Source of the DNA: Suillus spraguei
Taxonomy: Eukaryota; Basidiomycota; Agaricomycetes; Boletales; Suillaceae
DNA: 50,647 bases
Direction: 5' to 3'
NCBI GenBank assembly: GCA_016800925.1
Contig: JABCPU010000470.1
Location: forward strand, 1 to 50,647
Of the stretch, positions 34,148 to 43,677 are shown piece after piece. Below the pieces are notes generated by a model. The model was given only the letters and a program-made list of their open reading frames with translations, was not told where the DNA came from and ran no database searches. The translations under genes and the position numbers were made by a program. Positions within the stretch are counted from its first letter, which is position 1. Each line of letters opens with the position of its first letter.

Positions 34148-35441
34148 CTATGCAGTGAGATGTTCAACTTCCGTCTGAAAAAAGTGTAGAACTTCAGCAG
34201 CAGATGGGCGGCTTTCTGGGACGGACCAGCATTTCTGCATGAATAGCCATTGATGATCCGCGATATGAACATCGTGTGGTCGCAAGGGTTTATTTCCGTT
34301 CAATATTTCGATGGAAACCTTGGATCTGTTCCTGACCTCATAATAGGGTTCGCGACCAGTAAGAATCTGCAAGATTTTTAAGCAATATGTACAGGGTTAT
34401 AGATGCAAAAGGACCTGATATATGATACTCCCAAGAGAGTATACATCACTCTTGGTCGTGGGCGTGACCACGTCTTGGCTATCGAAGCGCTCTGGCGCTG
34501 CCCATCTTACAGATGGGGGAATGTGTTGCCCTCGGTGTGCTGCAGTAACGTCATAATCTGCAAGATATGCAACGCCCTTGGCATCAATCAAGACATTGTT
34601 CTAGATGCATCGTAGTAAGATACAGCATTACAGCAACAAGTGAAGATGAATCACTCCATGTATATTTCCATGAATGATATTCTTGTCGTGCACTACGTTG
34701 ATTTTTCGAAAACCGAGTTAAAATGTATGTCAGATGTGAAGTTTTGTAGTACTACTCACGGTGAGAGAGTCCAGCCGCTATTTGCCTGATCTACTTATAC
34801 AAAATTAAACATATTAAAAGAAAGAATGGACAAGACTTGCCAAGTAGAACCTTTGCAAAACACTTATATTGTCAGAGTCTTCTTTGAGGTACGAGGTCAA
34901 TGTCCCGCCGGCATCCAATCGTATACAATCGATGGAAGCGGTCCGAATCCATCGACGAATCCTATAGGAGTAAGAACATTATCGTGTTGCAAAGTCATCC
35001 AAGCATTAGCTCGGGTTAATAACTCCTAGAAAAATATTCACGATAATGATCTATGAAACTATCTTGAGATATCACACACCTGGCCTTCAGACCCCGTATT
35101 TCCGAGTTTTTCTATCCTCAATGACTTCACAGCAACCTATTTTGTGTAAGGACACACTAGATGGGGTAGAGTACTCAGCACAAACCAGTTTGGACGTTGT
35201 GGTTGTAGAATATAAAGCCTCGTATACATTTGCCGATGGGGTTCCGCCAATCCATCTTAATTTCGAATTTTAGAAGTGAGGTTGCGTATTGAGTAATCAT
35301 TTCTTGGCAATATGAAGTGATCTATCATAGGATCGAGAAGGCAGTAGCTTACATGTACAAATGATCCTTCCTCTGAAACTTGGTCCTAAAACTTGTCAGT
35401 AAATTGTTCCAGACACGTGAAAGACCATGGAGCAGCGGCAT
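34148..35441 (-). pseudogene. Kinase-fold pseudogene, duplicate of the gene at 37272
   Basis: The copy matches 37272-38571 along its length but has an in-frame TAA soon after the start region (after HLYM) and one base missing in the glycine-loop exon (about 35250-35285), where the intact copy reads LIGRTSSANVYGA. Downstream blocks remain readable: NIIHGNIHG, AYLADYDVTAAHRG, VRWAAPERFDSQ, ILTGREPYYEV and RPSAAEVLHFFQTEVEHLTA. HGN and DYD replace HGD and DFG, so even its ancestor was probably not catalytic. One intron begins with GC (TTG|GCAAGT). Confidence 0.75.
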
Positions 35442-35606
35442 CTGAAGTTTTGGGAGTCGCAGGAGACCTATGTGGGCTCCTCCACACCCCGGAGGATTTG
35501 GTGACAAACGCGATCGTCAGGCGTTCAAATCAAACGCTTGGACCGACCAGAGATAACATTGTTTGTTAATGCTTGGTATTCATTACTTACTAAATCGGTT
35601 TGATCA

Positions 35607-35879
35607 CATCAGGAAATTCACACATTCCTTAACATGCTTAATCAGCTTAACTCACTTATCTCAAAACTTGTTTGCTCTCTCTCACATCATTCACCTGGCA
35701 TATCTTATATTTTTTGAGTGCGAAATACAATAAAACATGTATATTAATATATCTCAACTTTTTTTTTCTGAATTCATTCACATTGAAATTTTGGACAAGT
35801 AGATTCAATTTCACCAAGGCAGTTAAGTGTAAATAAGTCCGCATAAGGGCACGTCAAGGAATGTGTGAATTTCCTGATG
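35607..35879. mobile_element. MITE copy 2 (273 bp)
   Basis: Identical by eye to 26240-26512, with the same 24-bp inverted ends. It lies in the divergent spacer of duplication unit A and is absent from unit B, so it inserted after the duplication. Confidence 0.85.
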
Positions 35880-36289
35880 CAGGTACATTTTCCAGCCTGT
35901 GAAAGATTACATAACTAATATGTGGAGCGAGATCATACTTAGCGACAACTTAGCGATTTTGTCGTCTGGTTCGCGGAGTACAGCCAGTTCAGTATCAACT
36001 ATCTCTGAAAAATTATGTATAATTCAGCAACTTGAATGTTTGTATCTCCTGCTGAGGCCGCTGGTTAGATTTGTAACCATTGATCCTACGCGCGCTTTTT
36101 GAGGTATTGAGAATTTCTGTGGCTGCCGTGACGCCGTTCGAGCATCCGTGGCAGTATGTCACGAGTGCTGACTATTGATCCTTATAGCACAGCATCTAGG
36201 TAACTAGCAGTATGGCAGGTCTGTGAAACCATAAACATCGAGAAAGCTGTGATACTAGATATAGCTCGCTGTAAGTTTCGTGATCCAGT

Positions 36290-36620
36290 GAACCAAGCAC
36301 TCAACCAGCGATCTTGTCGACCTCACAGATCGTATCGCACGTACCAGTCAATTTTATTCAGCTGCAGGAGGGCTTGGTGATATCTGGCGTTGCACGCTAC
36401 GAACTGGTGCAATGCAGGTCGTGGTACGATTGCTCACATTGATGACCACCATACATCTCAGAGATTTACAGGTTGCAGTCAAAGCAGTCCGAGTCAGGGA
36501 GAGGTTGATGCATCACAGGAGAAGATAATTTGCAACATAAAATTGCTGACTTATTCACCTGTCGGATTCAAAGGCACTGCGATGAGAATTGGGTTCGTAC
36601 ATTGACAGATTCTCGGTCAA
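36290..36620 (+). pseudogene. Truncated N-lobe fragment of a plus-strand kinase
   Basis: It matches 39540-39860 closely: QFYSAAGGLGDIWRCTLRTG, then an intron, then VAVKAVR. The region after MHHRR is decayed and there is no C-lobe. It represents the cut end of duplication unit A. Confidence 0.7.
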
Positions 36621-37058
36621 TCACAAGGCCTGCAGTGGACTAGCAAATGTAATTAGACTCCGAGCTTTATAACTCTTTGTCGGTGGAACAAGTGTATTGG
36701 CTAATAACGTGCTCGCGCTGCTTCCCTTTGTCAACGTAACTGAACTAACACACAGCGAGATTGTATGTCGTGTTTGCATGGACCTCTGGAGCCCGGACAA
36801 GAACTCATCACTATGCAGCTCAAGACACGGAGCTGCGGAGTCAGGGATGGGCACGACCAAGTACCGATGGGTAACAATTGCTAACAATTTCACCTCAAGC
36901 TGGCGTTACCATCTGACTGCACCTCGGCCAGGACCATCGTACAACACTCATCATCCACAAAACACGTATCATTAGAAAACATAGATATAGCATGTATTGT
37001 CTAACATAGGGCTCTGCCCCAATGGACAATAAACAGGAATCAAAAAACAAAAAAAAGA
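36621..37058 (+). mobile_element. Retroelement 3' end with A-rich tail
   Basis: The terminal part (about 36993-37057) reads GTATTGTCTAACATAGGGC, CCCCAATGGACAATAAACAG and then CAAAAAACAAAAAAAAG, closely matching the LINE 3' UTR at 16015-16070. Upstream sequence (36697-36975) has an open frame that does not match the LINE. The tail abuts the start of duplication unit B. It is either a 5'-truncated relative or a non-autonomous element borrowing the LINE 3' end; the left boundary is uncertain. Confidence 0.55.
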
Positions 37059-37271
37059 ACTATGGGTGCCAAAATATTATCAAATCATACATATCTACGA
37101 AAAAATCGTGTAACCGATCATGTACGATATCCAGAATGGGGCCCCGTGCTGTCAGAGAAACAACGCCGGTGGCAATGACCCCATGAAGTCCATAGTAATA
37201 AGAATTCAGAGACGAGTGTAAGAGTTACAAGTGAAGGGATAAGCAAGTAGACATGAGCTCCTCACATAGGC

Positions 37272-38571
37272 CTATGCAGTGAGATGCTCAACTTCCGTCT
37301 GAGAAAAGTGTAGAACTTCAGCAGCAGATGGGCGGCTTTCTGGGACGGTCCAGCATTTCTGCATGAATAGCCAATGACGATCCGCGATATGAGTATGATG
37401 CAATCGCGAGGGTTTATTTCCGTCCAATATTTCGATGGAAACCTTGGATTTGTCTCTGACCTCATAATAGGGTTCGCGGCCAGTAAGAATCTGCAAAATT
37501 TTTAACTAATGAGAATAGTATCATAGGTACAACGGACCTGATATATGACACTTCCAAGAGAGTAGATATCATTCTCGGTCGTGGGCGCGACCACGTTTTG
37601 GCTATCGAAACGTTCTGGCGCCGCCCATCTTACAGATGGGGGAATATGTTCCCCTCGGTGTGCTGCAGTGACGTTATAATCTGCAAGATATGCAACAGCC
37701 ATCGCATCAATCAAGACGTTGTTCTAGACGCATCGTAGTAAGATATTGCATTACAACAAAATAAAGGTGACTCACTCCATGTATGTTTCCATGAATGACA
37801 TTCTTGTCGTGCACTACATTGATTTTTCAAAAACTCGAGTTAAGATATATGTCGGATGTGGAATTCTATCGTACTCACGGTAACAGAGTCCCGCTGCTAC
37901 TTGCCTGATCTATTTTTATATATACCAAATTAGACGTATTCAAACAGAAAGAGTGGACATAACTCGCCAGGTAAAAGCGTTGCAGAACACTTAGACTGTC
38001 AGAGTCTTCTTTGAGATATGAAGTCAATGTCCCGCCCGGCATCCAATCGTACACAATCGATGGAAGCGGTCCGAATCCATCGGCGAATCCTATAGGAGTA
38101 AGAATATTATCGTGACGCAAAGTTATCCAGGTATTAGCTCGGTTTAGTAACTCCTATAAAAATATTAATGTGAATGATCTATGAAATCACCTTGGGATAT
38201 CACAAACCTGGCCTTCGGACACTATGTTTCCGATTTTTTCTATCCTCAATGACTTTACAGCAACCTGTTTTTTGTAAGGACATGCTAGATAGGGTAGAGT
38301 GTCCAGCACAAACCCGTTTGGAGGTTACGGAAGTATAATATACAGCCCCGTATACATTTGCCGATGAAGTTCGGCCAATCAATCTTGATCCTCCAATTTT
38401 CGAAGTGAGGTTGGGCAGCGAATAAGTGTTTCTTGGCAACATAAGGTGATCCGCACTAGGATTGAGAACTCCAGCAGTTGGCACATACAAATGATCCTTT
38501 CTCTGAAACTTGGTCCCCAAACTTGTTCGTAAGTTTTTCCAAATACATGAAAGACTTTGGAGTAGCAGCAT
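37272..38571 (-). CDS. TKL-like kinase-fold protein with HGN and DYN (pseudokinase)
   Basis: From ATG 38571 the protein has an N-terminal segment, then the glycine-loop region LIGRTSSANVYGAVYYTS, VAVKSLRIEKIGNIVSEG, NTWITLRHDNILTPIGFADG, VYDWMPGGTLTSYL, LHDKNVIHGNIHG, NVLIDAMAVAYLADYNVTAA, VRWAAPERFDSQ, DIYSLGSVIYQ, ILTGREPYYEV and RPSAAEVLHFSQTEVEHL before the stop at 37272. The lysine is kept; the loop Asp is Asn and DFG is DYN. An intron after RFYL uses GC at its donor (CTG|GCGAGT), shared with the duplicate at 34148. It points away from the plus-strand kinase at 39546 across a divergent spacer, so the two may be co-regulated. Confidence 0.8.
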
Positions 38572-39545
38572 TTGAAGTTCTGGGAGTCGGACTCCTCCAG
38601 CTCAAGTTACTTGTAGAGCAAGTTGTGTCTAGAGCAACGCTCTGTTTATGGCATATATATATAATGACTACTACTAGGATAAATTCTTACCCGACTTTAA
38701 AACGCCGGTCAGTCCGTTCCGGTGTCTCGATCAACGATTTGTAATGCTATAGCCTGTGAAAGATTATGTAACTGCCCAATCACTGTTAATCCGGAGCCCC
38801 ACACCAAAACCACAGCGATTGTCTTCTATTTCGCGGAGTATAGAGCTTAAACTACCTCTGAAAAATCAACTCGGTAACTTGGGTGCCCGAATCCATCCTT
38901 ATCTTCTGCTGGGGCTTAGGCTGGTTAGACCGTAACTAGTCTGCCACGCGCGCTTTTCAATTGATTCATTGAGATGGAATCTCTCGATCTCAAGTTTAGG
39001 TGATCCATGTGCATGAGAGTTGGCAAGTTATAAACATTCTCCGCTTTCCTCTATAAAGTCGAGCATCACAATGTAACTGCCAGTAGCAGAATTACGTTGA
39101 TGTTGGTGATTGTCTACCATATATCGTAATATATGTCTTTCTCACGTTTCCAGCAGTTCACTGATGGTGTTGAGAATTTCTGTGGCCATGTTGCTCGATC
39201 GAGCATCCGTAGCAGTCACCATGAGCCTGCTGACTGCCAGCTGAGTCAAGTGACTGATCCTTATAGCATGGCAACTAGACAACTAGGCTGCTGATGGTGG
39301 GCACTAACATCTGAAATCAGAGTACCAAGTGCAACTAGCAGTGTGACAGGTCTGAAACTATGAAAACTGAGAAGGCCGTGATACTAGGTATAGCTCCTTT
39401 AAGTTTCGTAATCCATTGAACACGAGGTGCGTAATACTTATCTATTTCAATTACCTCATGCGAATTATAAAACCAGGTTTGTCGTGTATCTTGACGCCGG
39501 ACCTTCAACACCCATACTCATCAAATCCTCCACTCTGGCCTGGTA
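38572..39545. promoter_or_regulatory. Divergent spacer between two kinase genes
   Basis: About 970 bp with no gene. Parts are conserved with 35880-36290 in duplication unit A. It probably contains both promoters. Confidence 0.4.
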
Positions 39546-40781
39546 ATGTACCTGCCTAAGCACTCAGCTAGTGATCTTGTCGACCTCACAGATCATATCA
39601 CACGTACCAGTCAATTTTATTCAGCTGCAGGAGGGTTTGGTGACATCTGGTGTTGCACGCTACGAACTGGTGCAACGCAGGTTGTGGTATGTTTGCTCAC
39701 ATTGATGACCAGCATACATCTCAGAGATTTACAGGTTGCAGTCAAAGCACTCAGGTTTCAATCTGGAGAGTTGATGCGTCACAGGAAAAGGTAATTTACA
39801 ACGTCACATTGCCGACTTATTCGCTTATCGGATTCAAAGGCACTGCGACGTGAACTTGGAACATGGAAGAGACTCGTCCATCCGAATATCTTGCCACTAC
39901 TAGGTATAGCTAGAGGTTTTAGCCCTTATATATCTATGGTCTCGCCTTGGTACGAAAATGGTTCACTGGCGGCTTATCTCCGGAAACACGAAGGAATTAT
40001 TCTGTCTGAGCGCCTCCGCCTAGTGAGCTTTTTTGCATGAAAATTCACCCGCCTATTTTACCAATGGTTTGATAATTAGCTTCAAGATGTTACGTTGGGT
40101 CTCCATTATCGTGTGTATTCGATACCTCAGGTGTCTGCTTCATGCTCATATATTCATATTTGACACAGTGCATAGTATCCCGGTAGTTCACGGCGACTTA
40201 ACCCCAGTAAGATGGATCATCTTGGAGGGATTTTCAGTTTCTCATCACCTCACTCGCAGAACAACGTACTCCTGAACAACGATATGAGGGCTGTCCTCAC
40301 AGACTTTGGCTTGTCGTCTATGCTGGGGGATATCCCGGGATTCTCATATCTTGGACGGTCTAATGCCCAACCAGGAGCAATTCGCTACAGCGCCCCCGAA
40401 CTTCTGAGGGATTCCGACGCATCTATCCGACCGGACATCCGAAGTGATGTCTACTCATTTGGCTGTCTCGCGCTTAAAGTATGATTTCAATGTACATGTG
40501 ACTGTTCGAAATACTAATAGCAATTCATCATAGGTCCTTTCGGGAAATGAGCCTGGGCTGATATTAAAGATTGGAAAACTATCATTTGCAAAGTGGCAAA
40601 TGGACGTACACAACAGAGGCCTACCCATAATCCGATTTTAGATGAATACTGGCAACTAATACAACAATGTTTCTCATGGCAACCTGATACTCGACCATCC
40701 ACGCATGATATCCTGAAGTTTCTTAACAGAGAATTACAGTTGAAAGGTATTCATCAAAGTACGTCCTCGACAGTCGGCTGA
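39546..40781 (+). pseudogene. TKL-like kinase with HGD/DFG, frameshifted in the C-lobe
   Basis: The N-lobe reads QFYSAAGGFGDIWCCTLRTG, VAVKALRFQSGELMRHRKR, LGTWKRLVHPNILPLLGIA and WYENGSLAAYLRKHEG. The C-lobe has PVVHGDLTP, NVLLNNDMRAVLTDFGLSS, IRYSAPELLRD, SDVYSFGCLALK and later QQCFSWQPDTRPSTHDILKF. All catalytic residues are present. In the exon starting LSGNEP the frame changes at about 40552-40554: after GNEP the expected continuation WADIKDWKT is only found in the next frame, as if one base were lost. The stop for the restored frame is 40779-40781. The start is uncertain; the first ATG may lie in an intron. A sequencing error remains possible. Confidence 0.72.
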
Positions 40782-41289
40782 CGCAATTCTGGAGATCAAA
40801 AAGCGTCAGCTGTGAATCGATCTACCGAATGCTCTCATCGAGATGAAGTTATGACATCTTTCAAGTGCAAAGTATGTATTCTCTCTGTCCAAGTTCCTAC
40901 GGAAATGCTTACTCCTTGTCATTCAGACCACCGTCAATTCATTTCATGTGGCACATACCTCCGAAACAAGTCCATTATTGATGCAAGTCAATACATGGCA
41001 CCCACGTCAGCCAGCTTCATACCTGATATTCCTGACAAAGGGAAAGGTTCCGCGCGCAAGTTCACTTCGTTTTTTCCCCCGCCGTAACAGTTCCCAGTTG
41101 GTAAGGATTGCATTGTGTACTCCATAATACAGAATACGAATAAAAGATTTGAAACAGATTAAAACACGAGGCGCAAACATCGAACAAGAAACTACGGGCC
41201 ATTTGTGGGGTTTTCGCCTGTGTCCCCTGCACATGCACGACTTATAGTATCCTTTCAAAACCTAGCACTGATATTGCGACCCGTTCGCT
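40782..41289. other. Spacer between two kinases
   Basis: One plus-strand open frame (40812-41087) has no recognisable motif. No repeat seen. Confidence 0.35.
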
Positions 41290-42441
41290 GGAACTAGTAC
41301 CAACCTTTGCCGCACCTCCGGGGGCCTTGGCAATATTTTTCAGTGTATTTTGCGAAACAAAACGTTCAAAAAGGAGAAGGTAATCAAACAAATTCCTATT
41401 TATACTCTTTGTAGTACTAATATTTGCCTAGGTGGCTGTCAAATCCATCAAGGTGCGAGATGACGATAAAGGGAGCATTGAGGAAGCCCAAAAAGTCAGC
41501 CTCGACAATCCAAAAAAAACATTTAGCTGACCCTTAGACATCAGATCATCCTAACGAAAGTGCAAGGCTGGATGTCTCTCCGCCACGAAAATCTATTGCC
41601 TATCTACGGTACTACTACTGGGTTCGGTTCTAGTCTTCCCTGTTTGGTATCACCTTGGATGGAGAACGGATCACTGACAAGCTACCTAAGCGCCATGAAT
41701 CAAGCTCTCACAAACGCTGCAAAATTCTTGCTTGTGCGTTTCTCAGCTCGTCAAATAAAAGCTTTTCTCATTTCTCAACTCGCACCCAGCTATCTCATGT
41801 CGCAGCTGGGCTCCGCTTTCGTAAGTACGGAGATATCAGATATCTCACCAACCAAATACATCTCATCGATCTATCTATCAACAGTTCATAGCAATGCCAT
41901 AATTCACGGTAATCTCAGTAGTGTCAGTCGATTCTGAGTCATTCTTGTGGAGTCCACTGACAACTGAAATAGAACAATGTTCTCATTGATAATCGCTATA
42001 CCGTCCGTCTTGCGGACTATGGACTTTCTTCAATCGTATCCACATGTGGCGAACTCTTTCAGTCCTATCATTGCGGTGCTTTACGCTGGATGGCCCCGGA
42101 ACTGATCAGCGATGATCAGGAGCTCGGTGATGCGTCAAGCTGTTATAGTGATATCTATTCTTTCGGGTGCATCATGCTTCATGTACGCTAAGTTGACGCG
42201 TTACACCTACCTCACCAGTCCAGCTGATGTCTTTTAGGTGCTCTCCGGAAAGTTACCATATTGGTGGCTGGACGATGTTTTGCGCGTACTTTCTGCACGA
42301 CATAATGGCGTAAATCCAGTTCGTTGCGGGACGGTGATGCATGAGGGATATGTGGAATTCGTCGAGCATTGCTTGTCAGTCTCTCCTACGGACCGTCCGA
42401 CGATAGATAAGATCGACAATTTTATTGTAGGATCTACATGA
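41290..42441 (+). CDS. TKL-like kinase-fold protein with HGN and DYG (pseudokinase)
   Basis: The N-lobe exon ends at 41379 and contains TSGGLGNIFQCILRNKTF; the next starts at 41432 with VAVKSIKVRDDDKGSIEEA. Then come VQGWMSLRHENLLPIYGTT, LVSPWMENGSLTSYL, NAIIHGNLSS, NVLIDNRYTVRLADYGLSS, LRWMAPELI, SDIYSFGC and LSGKLPYWWLDDVLRVL, ending RPTIDKIDNFIVGST at 42441. The lysine and the DFG-position Asp are kept, but the catalytic loop is HGN and DFG is DYG. The true start codon was not found; an in-frame stop upstream of the glycine loop implies an earlier exon. Confidence 0.72.
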
Positions 42442-42540
42442 TCCAATATTCAAAGTACAACTGTATCCCACTCGGGTCGATAACCACGTACGACCAGATG
42501 TCAATAAGGAATATACAATATCTGATCAGTACAAGTTCGA

Positions 42541-43231
42541 TCAGTGATTTGCACCCGCACTATACCCTGGGTCCCACGACCGAGATCTTGCTTGCTCTTT
42601 CTCTCGCCACCGACTCTCGAAGTAAATAAAGGTGACAACAATATCATCCAAGAGGTGCACAGCCTCAGGTGGTATAACGAGCGCAGCAGAGTGTTTACTC
42701 CATCCGAACAGAACCTGCGTGAGCGTGATAACAAAAGTGGCTATGCATGCCTGTGAGCGAGTGACTTTTAATGGCACGAGCTGTCCGTATGTAATTTATC
42801 AATAATGGACTGATGTCTACATGCTGCAAAACAACATAGACACTCACTTGCGCTCGACCCTCATGAATTTGCCACTCATACCACTCGCCATGAATCCCCT
42901 GAAACTTCTCCGGACTGCTCAGAAATCCGTCAACGCTGAACATTTAGTTTCACTAAGCTTCTTACCATGTATATAGTCCCGTCTTTATCATCTCGATTGT
43001 TCTAGACCCCACCACCACGGCGGGCCGGTCATTGGGGTTGGCTGGCCACTCAATGATGCCCACGTGGAGAGATTCTCCAACAACATTTTTCCGAACCGTC
43101 GTGGTAGCTTTACTTCCACAGAAGGGTCGATTACGTGTGACTGTGTCAGAGGTGTAGTGTATGGCACGCTCTGGGCAAGAAAAAGTTGTCTGGAGCGGAT
43201 CATTTTTCGCCAAGGACAGCCGAAGAGTCAT
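42541..43231 (-). CDS. DUF6593-family protein, 190 residues
   Basis: Three exons (43231-42966, 42914-42848, 42780-42541) join in frame to 191 codons, with GT-AG introns of 51 and 67 nt. The protein starts TLRLSLAKNDPLQTTFSC, has PEKFQGIHGEWYEWQIHEG in the middle and LLDDIVVTFIYFESRWREKE in the last part. The middle exon is 67 nt, the same as in the paralogue at 28825, and intron phases agree. It overlaps no neighbour and converges on the kinase gene that ends at 42441. Function of the family is unknown. Confidence 0.82.
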
Positions 43232-43677
43232 ATCGCCAGCGGATTTGGATGCTTGTTATCGGCTCTAGTTCAACGTCCTGTTTTCCCTGTAGGTGTACTA
43301 GTCTGGGGCCCTCCTAAGGAGGCATCAAAATAAGATGAAGTGCCAACTCACGCTGACTCGAATTGCCCCACGATGGCACAACTTCAAATCCAGGACTTCG
43401 TAGCACAAACTAGAGCGCGCAGTCACGCCATCACTCTCGTATAAGTAGGCGATAACGAAAATACCCACCCCCATAGCTATTAGACACGACGCAGATCGCA
43501 AGTACATAACATAATGTCCTTCGACTTCCAACTATTATTATGTAATATGAACTACAGCATTCGCTGAGTTTGAAACTGTTAGTTTCATTCTTCAGGCCGC
43601 GGAACAGTATAAATCAAAAAATCCATGTAGATACTAAGTGCAACAAAGACCTTTGTTCTTGAACCAAGACTCTCACT
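43232..43677. other. Divergent spacer
   Basis: About 450 bp between divergent starts of the DUF6593 gene and the unknown gene at 43678. Nothing else recognised. Confidence 0.35.

Larger units (their letters stand above)
33920..36620. repeat. Segmental duplication unit A (kinase pair)
   Basis: Unit A, beginning CTATGGGTGCCG, matches unit B starting at about 37060. Each holds a minus-strand kinase, a divergent spacer and the start of a plus-strand kinase. Unit A carries a MITE (35607-35879) that unit B lacks and keeps only the N-lobe part of the plus-strand kinase. Confidence 0.75.
37059..39870. repeat. Segmental duplication unit B (kinase pair)
   Basis: The second unit of the tandem duplication matches unit A in order and orientation, including the divergent spacer (for example GCCTGTGAAAGATTA at 35894 and 38751). 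Confidence 0.75.
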
